From: Thermoanaerobacteraceae bacterium
Lineage (GTDB): Bacteria; Bacillota; JADQBR01
Direction of reading: 5' to 3'
Assembly: GCA_017656305.1 (NCBI GenBank)
Contig: JACDOG010000019.1
Location: 1-39,440, forward strand
DNA length: 39,440 nt
This document shows positions 16,916-26,464 of the stretch, one piece after another. The position numbers were made by a program, and so were the translations under genes. Each line of letters starts with the position of its first letter. Position 1 is the first letter of the stretch. The notes under the pieces are model-generated. The model was not told the DNA's origin and ran no database searches. It worked only from the letters and a program-made list of their open reading frames with translations.

Positions 16916-18394
16916 TTAAATAGCTCCTTTTTCCTTAAGCGCGGCTTGAAGATAACCGATAAATTCATCGGCTGTTTCCACCGGTGGTTTGGTTACAATG
17001 CTGCCAACATAATAGAGTATCACCGCTACCAGCAAGGCCCAAACCCCTGGCCAATGACCCAGCGGTTTCAGACCGCTGAACTGCAGGTATACGCTTACTA
17101 TACCCCCGCCGATGATTGAGGCCATAGCACCAAAAGCAGTACCTTTTTTCCAGAAAAAGGCGCCAAAAATGGCGGGAACCGTTACCAGCAAACCCGTGGA
17201 CGAAGCTACAGAAAGTACTGCAATTAAGTCCAGCTTCAATTGGGCAAACTGGAACGCCAGAATTGCTATCAAGGGAATTGCCAGTTTGCCCACTATTAAT
17301 TGAACGGTTTCCCTGTCATCTTTAAAAACATTACCGTAGATATCGCGAGAAACCACAGAAGACAGTGTGAGCAAAATAGAGTCTATGGTAGAAATAGCAG
17401 CTGCAGTAATTCCCACCATGACCACCAGTGCCAAAACTTTTGGCACTACAGGCAGGGCCAACAGGCTGGGCGTAGCCAGGTCCGCGTTTTCCAAATCGGG
17501 CAGCAATGCTTTGGCACTAAAACCCCAGAGAATGGAAATGATTGTGTAAATAAAGCCAAATACCAGAAAGCCCATGACAGTGTTACGCATGCTTTTCATT
17601 GATTTGGGCACAAACAAACGCTGGCTGACCTGGGGGTTGGTAATGCTAAAAAAGAACCACGGCAAACTTAACCCGATAAATGTTTTCAGGGAAAATAGAC
17701 CCGGGCCCGGAACTACCAACCACTGCGGGTATTTTGTTTCCAAAGTACTGACAAGGCCGCCAAAACCGCCCAGGCCTCTAATTACCACTACGAAAACAAC
17801 AATTGTGGACGCCACAATCATGACTAGGGACTGCAGTGAATCTGTCCACGCTACTGACCGCATACCCGCCATCCATGCCCACGCTATGGCCAGCACCGTT
17901 GCCAGGATTACCCCGGTTGTGAATGATATGGTACCACCGGACATGCCGGACACCAAATAACCAACCCCCATGAGCTGCACCGCGCTGTAGGGTATCAAAA
18001 AAACACAGTAACTGATAGCAATTACTACCGCTAACAACCTGCTGTCGTACCTGTATCCCAGCATTTCTGCCGGCGTCACAAAGTTGTATTTTTTCCCTGC
18101 CAGCCAAAACCGCGGCCCAAAAAACGCCACCAATACTAATCCCGAAAGATAGATCAGCTCAAATCCCATAGCGCCTACGCCGCCTTTAAATGTCAGTCCG
18201 GCCAAACCGACCATCATAAAAGCACTATAAGTGGTGGCACTGTAAGTAAGCGCTCCCACAAAACCACCAATGGTCCTATCCGCCAGAAAATAATCTATCA
18301 TACCTTTCCCCAAACCCTGCCGGGAAAGATAAGCAACGGCAGTACCCAAAAAAATGTACAATATCATGGCAGCATAAATATTCGTTGCTTCCAC
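16916..18394 (-). CDS. sodium/solute symporter (SSF family), PanF-like
   Basis: About 492 residues with roughly 13 membrane segments. SSF hallmarks are visible: SATTYSAFMMVG near the N-terminus, NFVTPAEMLGYRYDSR, and GITAAAISTIDSILLTLSSVVSRDIY. Start GTG at 18394 is favoured by GGAGGG 6 nt upstream; the longer TTG frame lacks a signal. It follows a DUF997/YhdT-like gene by 1 bp, the same pairing as yhdT-panF of E. coli, which suggested pantothenate. The operon, however, carries a NiaR-type operator, so niacin or a related pyridine is an equally serious candidate. Substrate is therefore open. Confidence 0.88.
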   Translation of the reverse strand: MEATNIYAAMILYIFLGTAVAYLSRQGLGKGMIDYFLADRTIGGFVGALTYSATTYSAFMMVGLAGLTFKGGVGAMGFELIYLSGLVLVAFFGPRFWLAGKKYNFVTPAEMLGYRYDSRLLAVVIAISYCVFLIPYSAVQLMGVGYLVSGMSGGTISFTTGVILATVLAIAWAWMAGMRSVAWTDSLQSLVMIVASTIVVFVVVIRGLGGFGGLVSTLETKYPQWLVVPGPGLFSLKTFIGLSLPWFFFSITNPQVSQRLFVPKSMKSMRNTVMGFLVFGFIYTIISILWGFSAKALLPDLENADLATPSLLALPVVPKVLALVVMVGITAAAISTIDSILLTLSSVVSRDIYGNVFKDDRETVQLIVGKLAIPLIAILAFQFAQLKLDLIAVLSVASSTGLLVTVPAIFGAFFWKKGTAFGAMASIIGGGIVSVYLQFSGLKPLGHWPGVWALLVAVILYYVGSIVTKPPVETADEFIGYLQAALKEKGAI

Positions 18395-18395
18395 A

Positions 18396-18629
18396 CTAAT
18401 CCCTCCATTGTCCGGTAATATAACCAATGGATATAATTGCAGTTACCGCAAACAAAACCCAAAACAGGAACGAACCATAAATTTTGGGAACATCACTCAG
18501 TATGGTAAAGGGAATAACAACAGCCAGCAACAGCAAAAAACAGAAAAAAAACACCCACAATCTCGTGACACAGTTAGAAGCCTCGTTATGTGTTTGGTTG
18601 AGATCCTTTTCCGGCAGCTTTTGCTCCAT
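18396..18629 (-). CDS. DUF997/YhdT-like small membrane protein
   Basis: 77 residues: a short polar N-terminus followed by two membrane segments (about residues 23-47 and 52-72). Small proteins of this type are encoded immediately upstream of panF-like symporters and are thought to act with them, role unknown. ATG at 18629 chosen because AAGGAGG lies 8 nt upstream. The gene ends 1 bp before the symporter start. It is the first gene after the NiaR-type operator. Confidence 0.8.
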   Translation of the reverse strand: MEQKLPEKDLNQTHNEASNCVTRLWVFFFCFLLLLAVVIPFTILSDVPKIYGSFLFWVLFAVTAIISIGYITGQWRD

Positions 18630-18675
18630 GCTAAAATCCTCCTTCCCCAGGTAACTTCCACCCAATCCTGTATAT

Positions 18676-18695
18676 GCACCTGTCTTTACACCTGT
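18676..18695 (-). promoter_or_regulatory. NiaR operator candidate
   Basis: Minus strand ACAGGTGT, AAAG, ACAGGTGC: a tandem direct repeat with a 12-bp period that matches the NiaR (YrxA) consensus of Firmicutes as I know it. It lies 34-66 bp downstream of the predicted -10 and upstream of the DUF997 gene, so a bound repressor would block elongation or initiation. niaR is the adjacent upstream gene. Confidence 0.75.
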
Positions 18696-18728
18696 AAATA
18701 AAAAAATTTACAAGGATAAGTTAGCTCT

Positions 18729-18757
18729 ATTCTAGCAGAGATTGAAAAATAGCACAA
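18729..18757 (-). promoter_or_regulatory. promoter of the DUF997-symporter unit
   Basis: Minus strand TTGTGC (18752-18757), 17-bp spacer, TAGAAT (18729-18734), just past the niaR stop codon. Confidence 0.5.
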
Positions 18758-18779
18758 TACTTTTATGCACCAAGTCCTG

Positions 18780-19304
18780 CTAATTTTCTTTTTTCAGCAA
18801 AATCCCCGCGTCATCTAATGCTTTCTCTATTTGCCGAAATACTTCATTCTTTTCCGCTCTCACGGTATGCAGGTGCACTCCTTCAGTTAACGAAGATAAA
18901 AGCGCAGCATCACTTTCCTCCACCTTCCTACAAAATGCCGCCACATCAGCACGGGATTTAAGCATCAGGGAACCGGAAATTTGCCCGTATATAGGGTGTT
19001 CCACGACGACATCCTCCACAATCCCACCGCAATCAACGAAGATATTTAATTCTTTTCGGGTGTCAGCTTCAAAGTGCCGGCAGGCAAAGGTGCGCTTTAA
19101 AAGTTTGCTGTTATCTTGGGAAAGGATTATATAGCCCTGCGGTGTAGCCAAAATTTTCTGTCCCTGGGCTCGCAAAAGCGCTATGTCCTGTACAATAACC
19201 TGCCGGCTAACGGATAGTCTGGCAGCAAGCTCCGAGCCTGTTATCGGTTGCGCCGCTTCCTGCAAGCAATCCATGATAGCCTGACGGCGCCGGTTTGCAT
19301 CCAC
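18780..19304 (-). CDS. niaR: NAD biosynthesis/niacin-uptake repressor NiaR
   Basis: Represses NAD synthesis and niacin-uptake genes when nicotinic acid is present. 174 residues: N-terminal winged HTH (ITGSELAARLSVSRQVIVQDI) and C-terminal 3H ligand-binding domain with the name-giving histidines in CRHFEADTRKEL, VEHPIYGQI and GVHLHTV. The start is probably GTG at 19304, with GGAG 9 nt upstream; a TTG five codons earlier has no signal. It follows the thioesterase gene by 16 bp. The tandem ACAGGTG sites lie between it and the symporter genes, so its direct target is next door. Confidence 0.93.
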   Translation of the reverse strand: MDANRRRQAIMDCLQEAAQPITGSELAARLSVSRQVIVQDIALLRAQGQKILATPQGYIILSQDNSKLLKRTFACRHFEADTRKELNIFVDCGGIVEDVVVEHPIYGQISGSLMLKSRADVAAFCRKVEESDAALLSSLTEGVHLHTVRAEKNEVFRQIEKALDDAGILLKKEN

Positions 19305-19320
19305 TGGCAACCACTCCAAT

Positions 19321-19707
19321 CTACTTGCGCATGGCCTTATCTAGAAACTTTTCCAAATTAATCACAAACCGCTCGTGCTCCCCTTCCCCAATCTTTTCCT
19401 TTTCATCAAAAGCTTCCACTTTAAAAACCAGACGCCTTCCATCCACTTCTTTCAAGTAGGCTTTGGCCGTTACCTGCATGCCCACCGGTGTAGCAGCTAA
19501 ATGCCTGACAGAAACAGCACTGCCTACGGTTGCCTGACCTTCCGGCAGCAAGGGGTCAACCGCGCTCAATGCAGCATTCTCCATTAGGCCAATCATTGCC
19601 GGTGTAGCATACACATTAACGCCGCCGCTGCCATAAGCCCGCGCCGTATTGTTTTCCGTAACTTTTTCCCTCACTTCACCCGTTAAGCCCGGTTTTATTT
19701 TATCCAT
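19321..19707 (-). CDS. hotdog-fold thioesterase, FlK-like
   Basis: About 128 residues in a single hotdog fold. Residues equivalent to the Thr-Glu-His set of fluoroacetyl-CoA thioesterase FlK are visible in YATPAMIGLMENAA (Thr, Glu) and SVRHLAATP (His). The family hydrolyses acyl-CoA thioesters; substrate here is unknown and fluoroacetate is unlikely. Start ATG at 19707 was chosen because AAGGGAG lies 9 nt upstream; ATG two codons earlier is too close. It is followed by niaR after 16 bp and preceded by the ndk terminator, so it heads its own transcript. Confidence 0.82.
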   Translation of the reverse strand: MDKIKPGLTGEVREKVTENNTARAYGSGGVNVYATPAMIGLMENAALSAVDPLLPEGQATVGSAVSVRHLAATPVGMQVTAKAYLKEVDGRRLVFKVEAFDEKEKIGEGEHERFVINLEKFLDKAMRK

Positions 19708-19771
19708 ACCCATACACTCCCTTACAAATTTTTCCGGGAATATCCCCATAACTTACAGCTAACCTCCGCTA

Positions 19772-19798
19772 ACAAAACCCGGGTATTACCTACCCGGG
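19772..19798 (-). terminator. ndk terminator
   Basis: Minus strand CCCGGGTA, 5-nt loop, TACCCGGG, followed by TTTTGTTAG. It closes the ftsH-ndk unit. Confidence 0.85.
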
Positions 19799-19830
19799 CC
19801 TCATCCGTACAGTGAAAATACAGGATATTA

Positions 19831-20280
19831 CTACTCGTACAACCAGCTTTCCATTGTCTTTTCATATGACAAAATCTCATCTTCGTCGAAATATATCTTG
19901 ATTTCCCGTTCCGCGCTCTCCACGGAATCAGCACCGTGAATGACATTTCTACCAATATCCAAGCCGTAATCACCGCGGATAGTGCCCGGCTGGGCTTCTA
20001 AGGGATTGGTTTTACCCATCATCTGCCGGGCGGCTGCCACAACATCCTTCCCTTCCCAAACCATAGCAACCACCGGCCCTGAAGTAATGTACTCCAGCAG
20101 TCCGGCAAAAAACGGCTTGTCAACGTGCTCTTTATAGTGCTCCCTGGCCTGTTCTTCAGTCAGACGCATGAACTTCATTGCCACCAGCTTATATCCTTTG
20201 GCCTCAAACCGGCTGATAATTGCTCCGACTAAATTCCTTTGCACCCCATCCGGTTTAATCATGATAAAAGTCCGTTCCAT
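19831..20280 (-). CDS. ndk: nucleoside diphosphate kinase
   Basis: Transfers the gamma phosphate between nucleoside triphosphates and diphosphates. 149 residues, typical length. [23 protein letters not shown] and the catalytic histidine in [16 protein letters not shown] are present. ATG start with GGGGAGG upstream. It begins 16 bp after ftsH, in the same transcript, and ends at the CCCGGGTA hairpin terminator. Confidence 0.97.
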   Translation of the reverse strand: MERTFIMIKPDGVQRNLVGAIISRFEAKGYKLVAMKFMRLTEEQAREHYKEHVDKPFFAGLLEYITSGPVVAMVWEGKDVVAAARQMMGKTNPLEAQPGTIRGDYGLDIGRNVIHGADSVESAEREIKIYFDEDEILSYEKTMESWLYE

Positions 20281-20296
20281 GGTGGTGTTCCTCCCC

Positions 20297-22243
20297 TTAT
20301 TTAAATCTAAAAGTAATCACAGGTTCCGGTCCGCCGATGGGTGAGGCTCCCCCGTCATCGTCCCTGGCTGTATCCGCCGCATCAATATCGGTGCCGTTTC
20401 CGGAATCCAGCTTATCCTCCGTTTTCTGTGTGCCGTCTTGTTTTTCCAGTTTTTCAATTAGTGCCACAAATTCCTCCGCCTCTAATGTTTCCTTTTCCAT
20501 CAATGTCTTGGCCACTGCATGCAATTTGTCCATATTGTCCAGCAGCACCTGCTTGGCGACATTATAGCGTTCATCCATAATGCGTCTTGCCTCTTTATCA
20601 ATGGAAAACGCCACTGCTTCACTGTAGTTGCGGTCCCGTGCTATGTCACGGCCTAAAAATACCTGCTCCTGTCGCATACCAAAAGTCAAAGGTCCCAGTT
20701 CATCGGACATACCGAACTCAGTAATCATCTTCCGCACCAACTCGGTAGCCCGTTCCAGGTCATTTTGTGCCCCCGTGCTCACTTCTTTTAACACCAGCGC
20801 TTCGGCAACTCGCCCACCCAGCAGCATGGAAATCTGGTCCAGCAGCTGGGACTTAGTCGCATAACGCCGGTCTTCCTTTGGCAGCAGCAGCGTGTAGCCG
20901 CCAGCTCTACCGCGGGGGATAATAGACACCTTGTGAACCGGGTCCGTATTCGGTAGGTAATGCCCCACCAGCGCGTGGCCGGCTTCGTGATAAGCCACCA
21001 GTTTCTTTTCGTAGTCAGTCATAACACGGGATTTCTTCTCGGGCCCGGCAATGACCCGCTCCACGGAATCCTCCAAGTCCCGCATGCTGATTTTTTTATG
21101 GCCCCTGCGAACAGCAAGCAGCGCCGCTTCATTGAGCAGGTTCTCCAGATCAGCCCCGGTAAAGCCCGGTGTCCGCCGGGCCAATACGCTCAAGTCCACA
21201 TCATCTTCAAAGGGCTTCCCTCTGGCATGAACCTTTAAAATCGCCTCCCGGCCATTGACGTCCGGCGTATCCACCGTTATCTGGCGGTCAAAACGCCCGG
21301 GACGCAACAGTGCGGGGTCCAAAATGTCCGGCCGGTTGGTGGCCGCAATAATAATAATACCTTCATTTGTTTCAAAACCATCCATCTCCACAAGCAGCTG
21401 GTTAAGCGTTTGTTCACGCTCGTCATGGCCGCCGCCCAAACCGGCTCCCCGCTGCCGGCCCACGGCATCTATTTCGTCTATAAACACAATACATGGTGAG
21501 TTTTTCTTGGCCTGTTCAAACAGGTCACGAACCCGGGAGGCACCGACACCGACAAACATCTCCACAAAATCGGAACCGCTGATGGAGAAAAACGGTACGC
21601 CCGCTTCACCGGCGACCGCCCTTGCCAGCAGGGTTTTCCCCGTACCGGGCGGCCCATAAAGCAGTACACCTTTCGGTATTTTAGCCCCCACCTCGTTAAA
21701 TTTCTTGGGATTCTTTAAAAATTCCACCACTTCCTGCAGCTCTTCCTTGACCTCGTCGGCACCGGCCACGTCGTCAAAGGTTACTTTTTTCTTATCCTCG
21801 GAGTGCAGCTTGGCACGACTCTTACCAAACTGCATAACACGACTGCCGCCGCCTTGAGTTTGCTGCATCATAAAGAAAATTAAGCCCACAAGCAGCAAAA
21901 TAGGCAAAAAAGTGCCCAGCAAGCTGGTCCACCAGGGCGGTTCGGGGGCTGGATTAGGTTCCACATCTGCCCCCTTTTCAATCATCAAGTTGATCAAATC
22001 CTCGTCTTTGGGAGCATTTACTGTAAATTCGATGCCATCTTTAGTCGTACCGCTAATCCGGTAGACATCTCGCTCCACAACGACGTTGGCTTCCTTGATT
22101 TGCCCCTTTTGTACAGCTTTATAAAATCTACTATAATTCCAAACCTCAGCTTCCTGCTGCTGCGGTGTTGTCCATTGTATCACTGCCACCGCTATTAAAA
22201 CAATTAGCAAATATATAGCTAAGTTTTTGAAAACGCCTCTCAA
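20297..22243 (-). CDS. ftsH: ATP-dependent zinc metalloprotease FtsH
   Basis: Membrane AAA+ protease for quality control and regulatory proteolysis. 648 residues: membrane segments at about 7-23 and 108-126 flanking an extracytoplasmic domain, AAA module with Walker A GPPGTGKT (197-204), Walker B IVFIDE (252-257) and the RPGRFDR second region of homology, then the protease domain with zinc motif HEAGH (419-423). The C-terminal tail is acidic and low-complexity. TTG start, supported by GGAGGG 6 nt upstream. Its own promoter lies at 22289-22317; tilS is upstream, as in B. subtilis where hprT comes between. Confidence 0.98.
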   Translation of the reverse strand: MRGVFKNLAIYLLIVLIAVAVIQWTTPQQQEAEVWNYSRFYKAVQKGQIKEANVVVERDVYRISGTTKDGIEFTVNAPKDEDLINLMIEKGADVEPNPAPEPPWWTSLLGTFLPILLLVGLIFFMMQQTQGGGSRVMQFGKSRAKLHSEDKKKVTFDDVAGADEVKEELQEVVEFLKNPKKFNEVGAKIPKGVLLYGPPGTGKTLLARAVAGEAGVPFFSISGSDFVEMFVGVGASRVRDLFEQAKKNSPCIVFIDEIDAVGRQRGAGLGGGHDEREQTLNQLLVEMDGFETNEGIIIIAATNRPDILDPALLRPGRFDRQITVDTPDVNGREAILKVHARGKPFEDDVDLSVLARRTPGFTGADLENLLNEAALLAVRRGHKKISMRDLEDSVERVIAGPEKKSRVMTDYEKKLVAYHEAGHALVGHYLPNTDPVHKVSIIPRGRAGGYTLLLPKEDRRYATKSQLLDQISMLLGGRVAEALVLKEVSTGAQNDLERATELVRKMITEFGMSDELGPLTFGMRQEQVFLGRDIARDRNYSEAVAFSIDKEARRIMDERYNVAKQVLLDNMDKLHAVAKTLMEKETLEAEEFVALIEKLEKQDGTQKTEDKLDSGNGTDIDAADTARDDDGGASPIGGPEPVITFRFK

Positions 22244-22288
22244 TCATTACCCTCCTCACAATAGATTACCAAATTTATATAATGTGCT

Positions 22289-22317
22289 ATTCTATCACAG
22301 TTTAATCCTATTTTCAA
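22289..22317 (-). promoter_or_regulatory. ftsH-ndk promoter
   Basis: Minus strand TTGAAA (22312-22317), 17-bp spacer, TAGAAT (22289-22294); five of six bases match in each hexamer. Confidence 0.7.
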
Positions 22318-22327
22318 ACTTACCAAC

Positions 22328-23731
22328 TTATTCCGGCTGTGCAAAAACAGCCTGCAGCTTTATGCAACGAACAGTCTGAGGCGTCACTCTACAGCAGTGA
22401 TTAATTTCCTGTCCCACCACCCACAAGATTTTGCCTGCAGCGTCTACTACCAGTGGCAGGCGCTGCCGTTGCGCCCGCGGTACCTTGCGATCAATAAAAA
22501 AATCCTTCAACTTTTTTTCACCGGGCGCACCCAGAGGGTGAAACCTGTCACCCGGCTTGCGATTACGCACCGTCAGCGGAAGCTCAATCTTCTCCAGGTC
22601 CAGGAAAACTTCCAGTCTTTTTCTCCTGTCAACCTCACAATCTGCCAGGTCAGCCCCAATTAAACATCGTGCCTCATTTATCCGAACCTTGCCGGGAACT
22701 GGCAGGCGATAACTGAAATTTACGTTTTCAACTTGGTTCTTAGCGTGCGCATTAGTCGATGTTTTTATTTTTTGTAACAGCAAATGGGCATAAAGTTTTT
22801 CCGCCACCAGCCCTCCGGGCAGGGTAAGCATTTTCCCCGTCTGCACGCTTTCACTTAATGCCAGGATATCTTCAATATGATGAAAGTCCAGAATTATACC
22901 CGTCAATTGCCGAAGCACCCTTCGCAGCAGACGCCGTTGCATAGCCCTGTGCAAACCACGAAAACCTTCGAGGTCAATCAATACCCGGCTCTCTTCCATT
23001 TGACATAGTTGTGCCGCCGCATCTTTGGCCGTTCTGTTGAGAAAATCATTTTCCTCCTGGAAAATTAGAGCTGTTTGCGCCAGCAGGGGCACTATTTGGG
23101 GATTATATTCCTGCTGCAGTAGCGGAATCAGCTCTTTACGAATCTTATTACGACGGTAAATAGTTTTTTCGTTGCTGGGGTCTCGACGCCACCGCAGCCG
23201 CCTTACCTCGCAATACTGTTCGATTTCCTGCCGGCTGACATCCAACAGCGGCCGGATTATTTCACCCTGCCGGGGCAGCATTGCCCCCAGTCCTTCCGGC
23301 CCGCTACCTCTCAACAAATTATGTAACACTGTTTCCGCCTGATCGTTTTGGTGATGCCCCAACGCCAGTTTTGTACAACCGTAAAGCCTGAAGATGCGTT
23401 TCAAAAAATCATAACGCACCCGTCGCGCTGTTTCCTGGGCTGAGCCACCTTCTGTCAGTAAAGCGGGAATATCTATGGACGCATAAGTTACAGGAATTTT
23501 TAACGAACGACAATAATCCTCGACAAAAAAGGCATCCTGAAGGCTTTCTTCACCACGAAACATATGATTGAGATGGGCTACGCGGAGACTAATGGCCAGC
23601 TGCTGTCGCAACCGCCATAAGATATCCAGGAGAGCAACGGAATCCGGCCCTCCTGACACAGCTACCAGCACCTTGTCTCCCGGCTGGAGCATATTCTTTT
23701 TTTCAATTGCCGCCTTTACTTGTTCCAACAT
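22328..23731 (-). CDS. tilS: tRNA(Ile)-lysidine synthetase
   Basis: Converts the wobble cytidine of tRNA-Ile(CAU) to lysidine, so that AUA is read as isoleucine. 467 residues: N-terminal PP-loop ATPase with SGGPDS (26-31), LGHHQNDQAETVLHNLLRGSG, and a C-terminal substrate-binding region with NRKPGDRFHPLG and KKLKDFFIDRKVPRAQR. ATG start; the ribosome binding site is weak (AGAGCGA), which may keep expression low. A promoter (TTGCGT/TATACG) lies just upstream. Confidence 0.95.
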   Translation of the reverse strand: MLEQVKAAIEKKNMLQPGDKVLVAVSGGPDSVALLDILWRLRQQLAISLRVAHLNHMFRGEESLQDAFFVEDYCRSLKIPVTYASIDIPALLTEGGSAQETARRVRYDFLKRIFRLYGCTKLALGHHQNDQAETVLHNLLRGSGPEGLGAMLPRQGEIIRPLLDVSRQEIEQYCEVRRLRWRRDPSNEKTIYRRNKIRKELIPLLQQEYNPQIVPLLAQTALIFQEENDFLNRTAKDAAAQLCQMEESRVLIDLEGFRGLHRAMQRRLLRRVLRQLTGIILDFHHIEDILALSESVQTGKMLTLPGGLVAEKLYAHLLLQKIKTSTNAHAKNQVENVNFSYRLPVPGKVRINEARCLIGADLADCEVDRRKRLEVFLDLEKIELPLTVRNRKPGDRFHPLGAPGEKKLKDFFIDRKVPRAQRQRLPLVVDAAGKILWVVGQEINHCCRVTPQTVRCIKLQAVFAQPE

Positions 23732-23763
23732 ACGTATCGCTCTTTTATCACCAGCAGGCTACC

Positions 23764-23792
23764 CGTATAACTATATTTCGTCAAAAACGCAA
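23764..23792 (-). promoter_or_regulatory. tilS promoter
   Basis: Minus strand TTGCGT (23787-23792), 17-bp spacer, TATACG (23764-23769), 32 bp before the tilS start. Confidence 0.45.
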
Positions 23793-23850
23793 GCATTCCT
23801 GCCCATTTCCCCCCAAAATTCCCCCGTTTTCATATCTTTCCCTATATGCA

Positions 23851-23881
23851 TAAAAATAAAACCCCCAATTTACAACGGGGG
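23851..23881 (-). terminator. spoIIE terminator, containing the stop codon
   Basis: Minus strand CCCCC, loop, GGGGG, followed by TTTTATTTTT. The last Pro-Pro codons form the 5' arm, and the spoIIE TAA lies in the loop. Confidence 0.87.
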
Positions 23882-26317
23882 CAACTTGCGGTCAATGCGT
23901 GCAGCCAGTACGGTAATGTCATCCTGCGCACTGCCTCCATGCCTGTCCAGTGCACTTTCCAACAACCGATTGGCTGCTTCCTGCGGATCATCGGTTTTCA
24001 GGTCACGAATGGCCTGGAGCAGCCACTGGTCCTGCTCCTTTTCCTGAACACCGTCCGAAACCATAACCAGGAGATCGCCTAACTGCAGTTGCTTACTCAA
24101 GCTTTCCACTTCAATACTGGCAAGAATCCCAATGGGTAAATTCCCGGCAGCTATTGACTCTACCTGATGCCCTCGCTTGATCCAGCTGGGCATGGCACCG
24201 ATTTTAACAAACTCACCGGCACCGGTATACAAATCAATTAATGCCAGATCCAGAGTAGTAAAAGAATCCTCCAGGGTACGTATGGTCATAATGGAGTTTA
24301 AAGTCTTGACCGCCAGTTCCAGTTCAAAGCCGGCCTCCAGCAGCTGGTGAAGCAGATTGACTGTCATATTGCTTTCCCGGGCTGCTTTGACGCCCACACC
24401 CATGCCGTCACTGATCAATAAGGCCATCTTCCCATCCTTTAATTTTAAAATGGCGGCCTTGTCACCACATATGGCCGCACCCTTTTTTGCAGCCTGTGCA
24501 AAACCCGCCTCCACATGGTACGCCCAGGCGGGAATCAATCTTACATAGCAGCTGGAACCACCGGCGCGTTCTAAACAGGACCGACTGTCCTCAGCGTAAG
24601 GTCTTCCCATAACGCGGGACACGGTGGGTATTACGGTTTTGGCACAATAAGCTCCGGACGTGCAGGGTTTTAGCTTCAGGTTAATCTCCAAATCACGGCG
24701 GCCACAGCGGTACACGCTTAACTCGTAATAATCAATACCCACCCGGCTCAATTCCCGGGCCAGTACCGACTCCAGGTCCCCCCGCTTTTCCACTTCCAAC
24801 GTCAGGGAATTCACCAGGTCATCCATAATATGCGAGATACCTTCCAGTTGTTGGGATAACAGTTCCTTACTTTCCCGCACACGCTGCCGCCAAAATTTAT
24901 CCACGTGATAGGTTTCCAGCAGGAAGTTCACCGCTGTTGCTATCTCACCTTTACGTGTACACTGGCCGCGCATACTGGTTGTCACATCTTTTTTTGCTAT
25001 TCTGCCTTTGTTTTCCGCCATGGAAAAGAGCTTCAACAAGCTCTTATAAGTTGCGTAAAAGTCCGTTTCCCAGCACTTGTTTGCAGCCGGGCACCGGTGA
25101 CACACCTTCTGTGCAATTAAATTTACTATATTTGCAGCCTTATCCCGGCCTGGCTCTTTTTTCTCTGCTTCCGCCGCAGTGGATGTTTCCGAAAAACTGC
25201 GTGCTAGCTCAGCAAAAATCTGCGCCAAATCTCTAACCTTTTTGCTGCTGATGTTGGCCAGTTGTTTGTGCACCAGCCCGTCGGAACTGCTGGCAAACAG
25301 TGCACGCAGCCGGGTCTGCCATGGGCCAGAAACCAGCGCCATAGCCACGCAGCTGATACCAATTTCGACAAACCTTAAAATAACCGCGTTTTGGTCCAGC
25401 AAGTAAACGGAAAAAATCAAGTTGCCCAAAATATACCCGGCAACAACCCCAAGTCTACCGTAGCTGTTAAATAACCCGGCCAGCAGCCCAGCAAGCGCCA
25501 GGACGCCGACCAGTGAAGGCGCCGCTATCTGGGTGATGCTGGGAATGGCTCCCACCAGGGTACCGGCAGCGGCGCCCGCTCCGGCTCCGCCACCCAACGC
25601 AACCAGCATCACCAAAAAATTACCGGCCAACCGGTGTAAGGCAAGAGAAAATACCCTGATATCCTCCATGCCGCCTAAAACACCCAGCAACAGCACTATT
25701 AAACAGAGACTCTCTTCAGGAGAAATTGACCAAATATCACGGCTGCTGCTAAAAGCACCTAAAATCATCATAAACGCCGCTGCCAGGGCACCGGCAAACG
25801 CTCCTTCAAACACTATGGCTACCCAGCGGTACAGGGTAGGTTCAAAAAACAGGGCAAAAATACCCTTTACCAAAACTATGGTCACAAACACCATACCGGG
25901 AACCACCAGCCAGCGCCGCTGGTAGTTGACCGGGTACAGGTAACATACCATGGTTAAGAACACCAGTACAAAAAAATGCCCCCAGGCTTCAACTCCATGC
26001 AGCACTGTAAACAAACTGACGCAGGCAGCGCCCAACACCAAGGGGACGTAACTTCTCCAAACCACCACCACCGCCACCAGAAAGGCAGGTCCAAAGGGCG
26101 TCAATTCACCTAAAATGATAGTTCGTCCTAAAAAAAACGCTGCAACAGCAACCCAAAATCCTTCTAAAGAAAAAGCAGTGGCAAAGTACCGCCATACTTT
26201 TCCTGCCAGCATCTGGGTTGCACCAACAGCGTCCTTTCTTTTATTTTTTTGCAGTTTTTTCTTCTTTACCCCGTTTTGCTCCCGACGATAAGGGTAAACA
26301 TCGGTATGTTCATACAT
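23870..26317 (-). CDS. spoIIE: stage II sporulation protein E, PP2C phosphatase
   Basis: Dephosphorylates the anti-anti-sigma factor SpoIIAA to activate sigma-F in the forespore, and acts in polar septation. 815 residues: a basic N-terminal tail, about ten membrane segments (roughly 45-330), a central oligomerisation region with a Cys cluster (CHRCPAANKCW), and a C-terminal PP2C domain containing LLISDGMGVGVKA and MVSDGVQEK. Length close to B. subtilis SpoIIE (827). ATG start with GGCGGTGA upstream. Single-gene unit downstream of the tRNA cluster, with a promoter of the Spo0A-controlled type. Confidence 0.97.
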   Translation of the reverse strand: MYEHTDVYPYRREQNGVKKKKLQKNKRKDAVGATQMLAGKVWRYFATAFSLEGFWVAVAAFFLGRTIILGELTPFGPAFLVAVVVVWRSYVPLVLGAACVSLFTVLHGVEAWGHFFVLVFLTMVCYLYPVNYQRRWLVVPGMVFVTIVLVKGIFALFFEPTLYRWVAIVFEGAFAGALAAAFMMILGAFSSSRDIWSISPEESLCLIVLLLGVLGGMEDIRVFSLALHRLAGNFLVMLVALGGGAGAGAAAGTLVGAIPSITQIAAPSLVGVLALAGLLAGLFNSYGRLGVVAGYILGNLIFSVYLLDQNAVILRFVEIGISCVAMALVSGPWQTRLRALFASSSDGLVHKQLANISSKKVRDLAQIFAELARSFSETSTAAEAEKKEPGRDKAANIVNLIAQKVCHRCPAANKCWETDFYATYKSLLKLFSMAENKGRIAKKDVTTSMRGQCTRKGEIATAVNFLLETYHVDKFWRQRVRESKELLSQQLEGISHIMDDLVNSLTLEVEKRGDLESVLARELSRVGIDYYELSVYRCGRRDLEINLKLKPCTSGAYCAKTVIPTVSRVMGRPYAEDSRSCLERAGGSSCYVRLIPAWAYHVEAGFAQAAKKGAAICGDKAAILKLKDGKMALLISDGMGVGVKAARESNMTVNLLHQLLEAGFELELAVKTLNSIMTIRTLEDSFTTLDLALIDLYTGAGEFVKIGAMPSWIKRGHQVESIAAGNLPIGILASIEVESLSKQLQLGDLLVMVSDGVQEKEQDQWLLQAIRDLKTDDPQEAANRLLESALDRHGGSAQDDITVLAARIDRKLPPL

Positions 26318-26340
26318 CTTATCACCGCCTTCACTCTCCC

Positions 26341-26373
26341 ATTATAGTACAAGCCCCGCGCAATCTTTGTCGG
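26341..26373 (-). promoter_or_regulatory. spoIIE promoter with 21-bp spacer and Spo0A-box-like site
   Basis: Minus strand perfect -10 TATAAT (26341-26346); at exactly 21 bp lies CCGACA (26368-26373). The plus strand over that hexamer reads TTTGTCGGG, seven of nine bases matching a 0A box. B. subtilis spoIIE also has an over-long 21-bp spacer and needs Spo0A-P, so the same control is inferred. Confidence 0.65.
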
Positions 26374-26464
26374 GATAGGAGACAGTAAAGACAGTGATTT
26401 CCGACAGGAAAAACAAAAAATCCCCATCAGGGATGGGGAGCGAAACGTAAAAGTTAGCACGATC

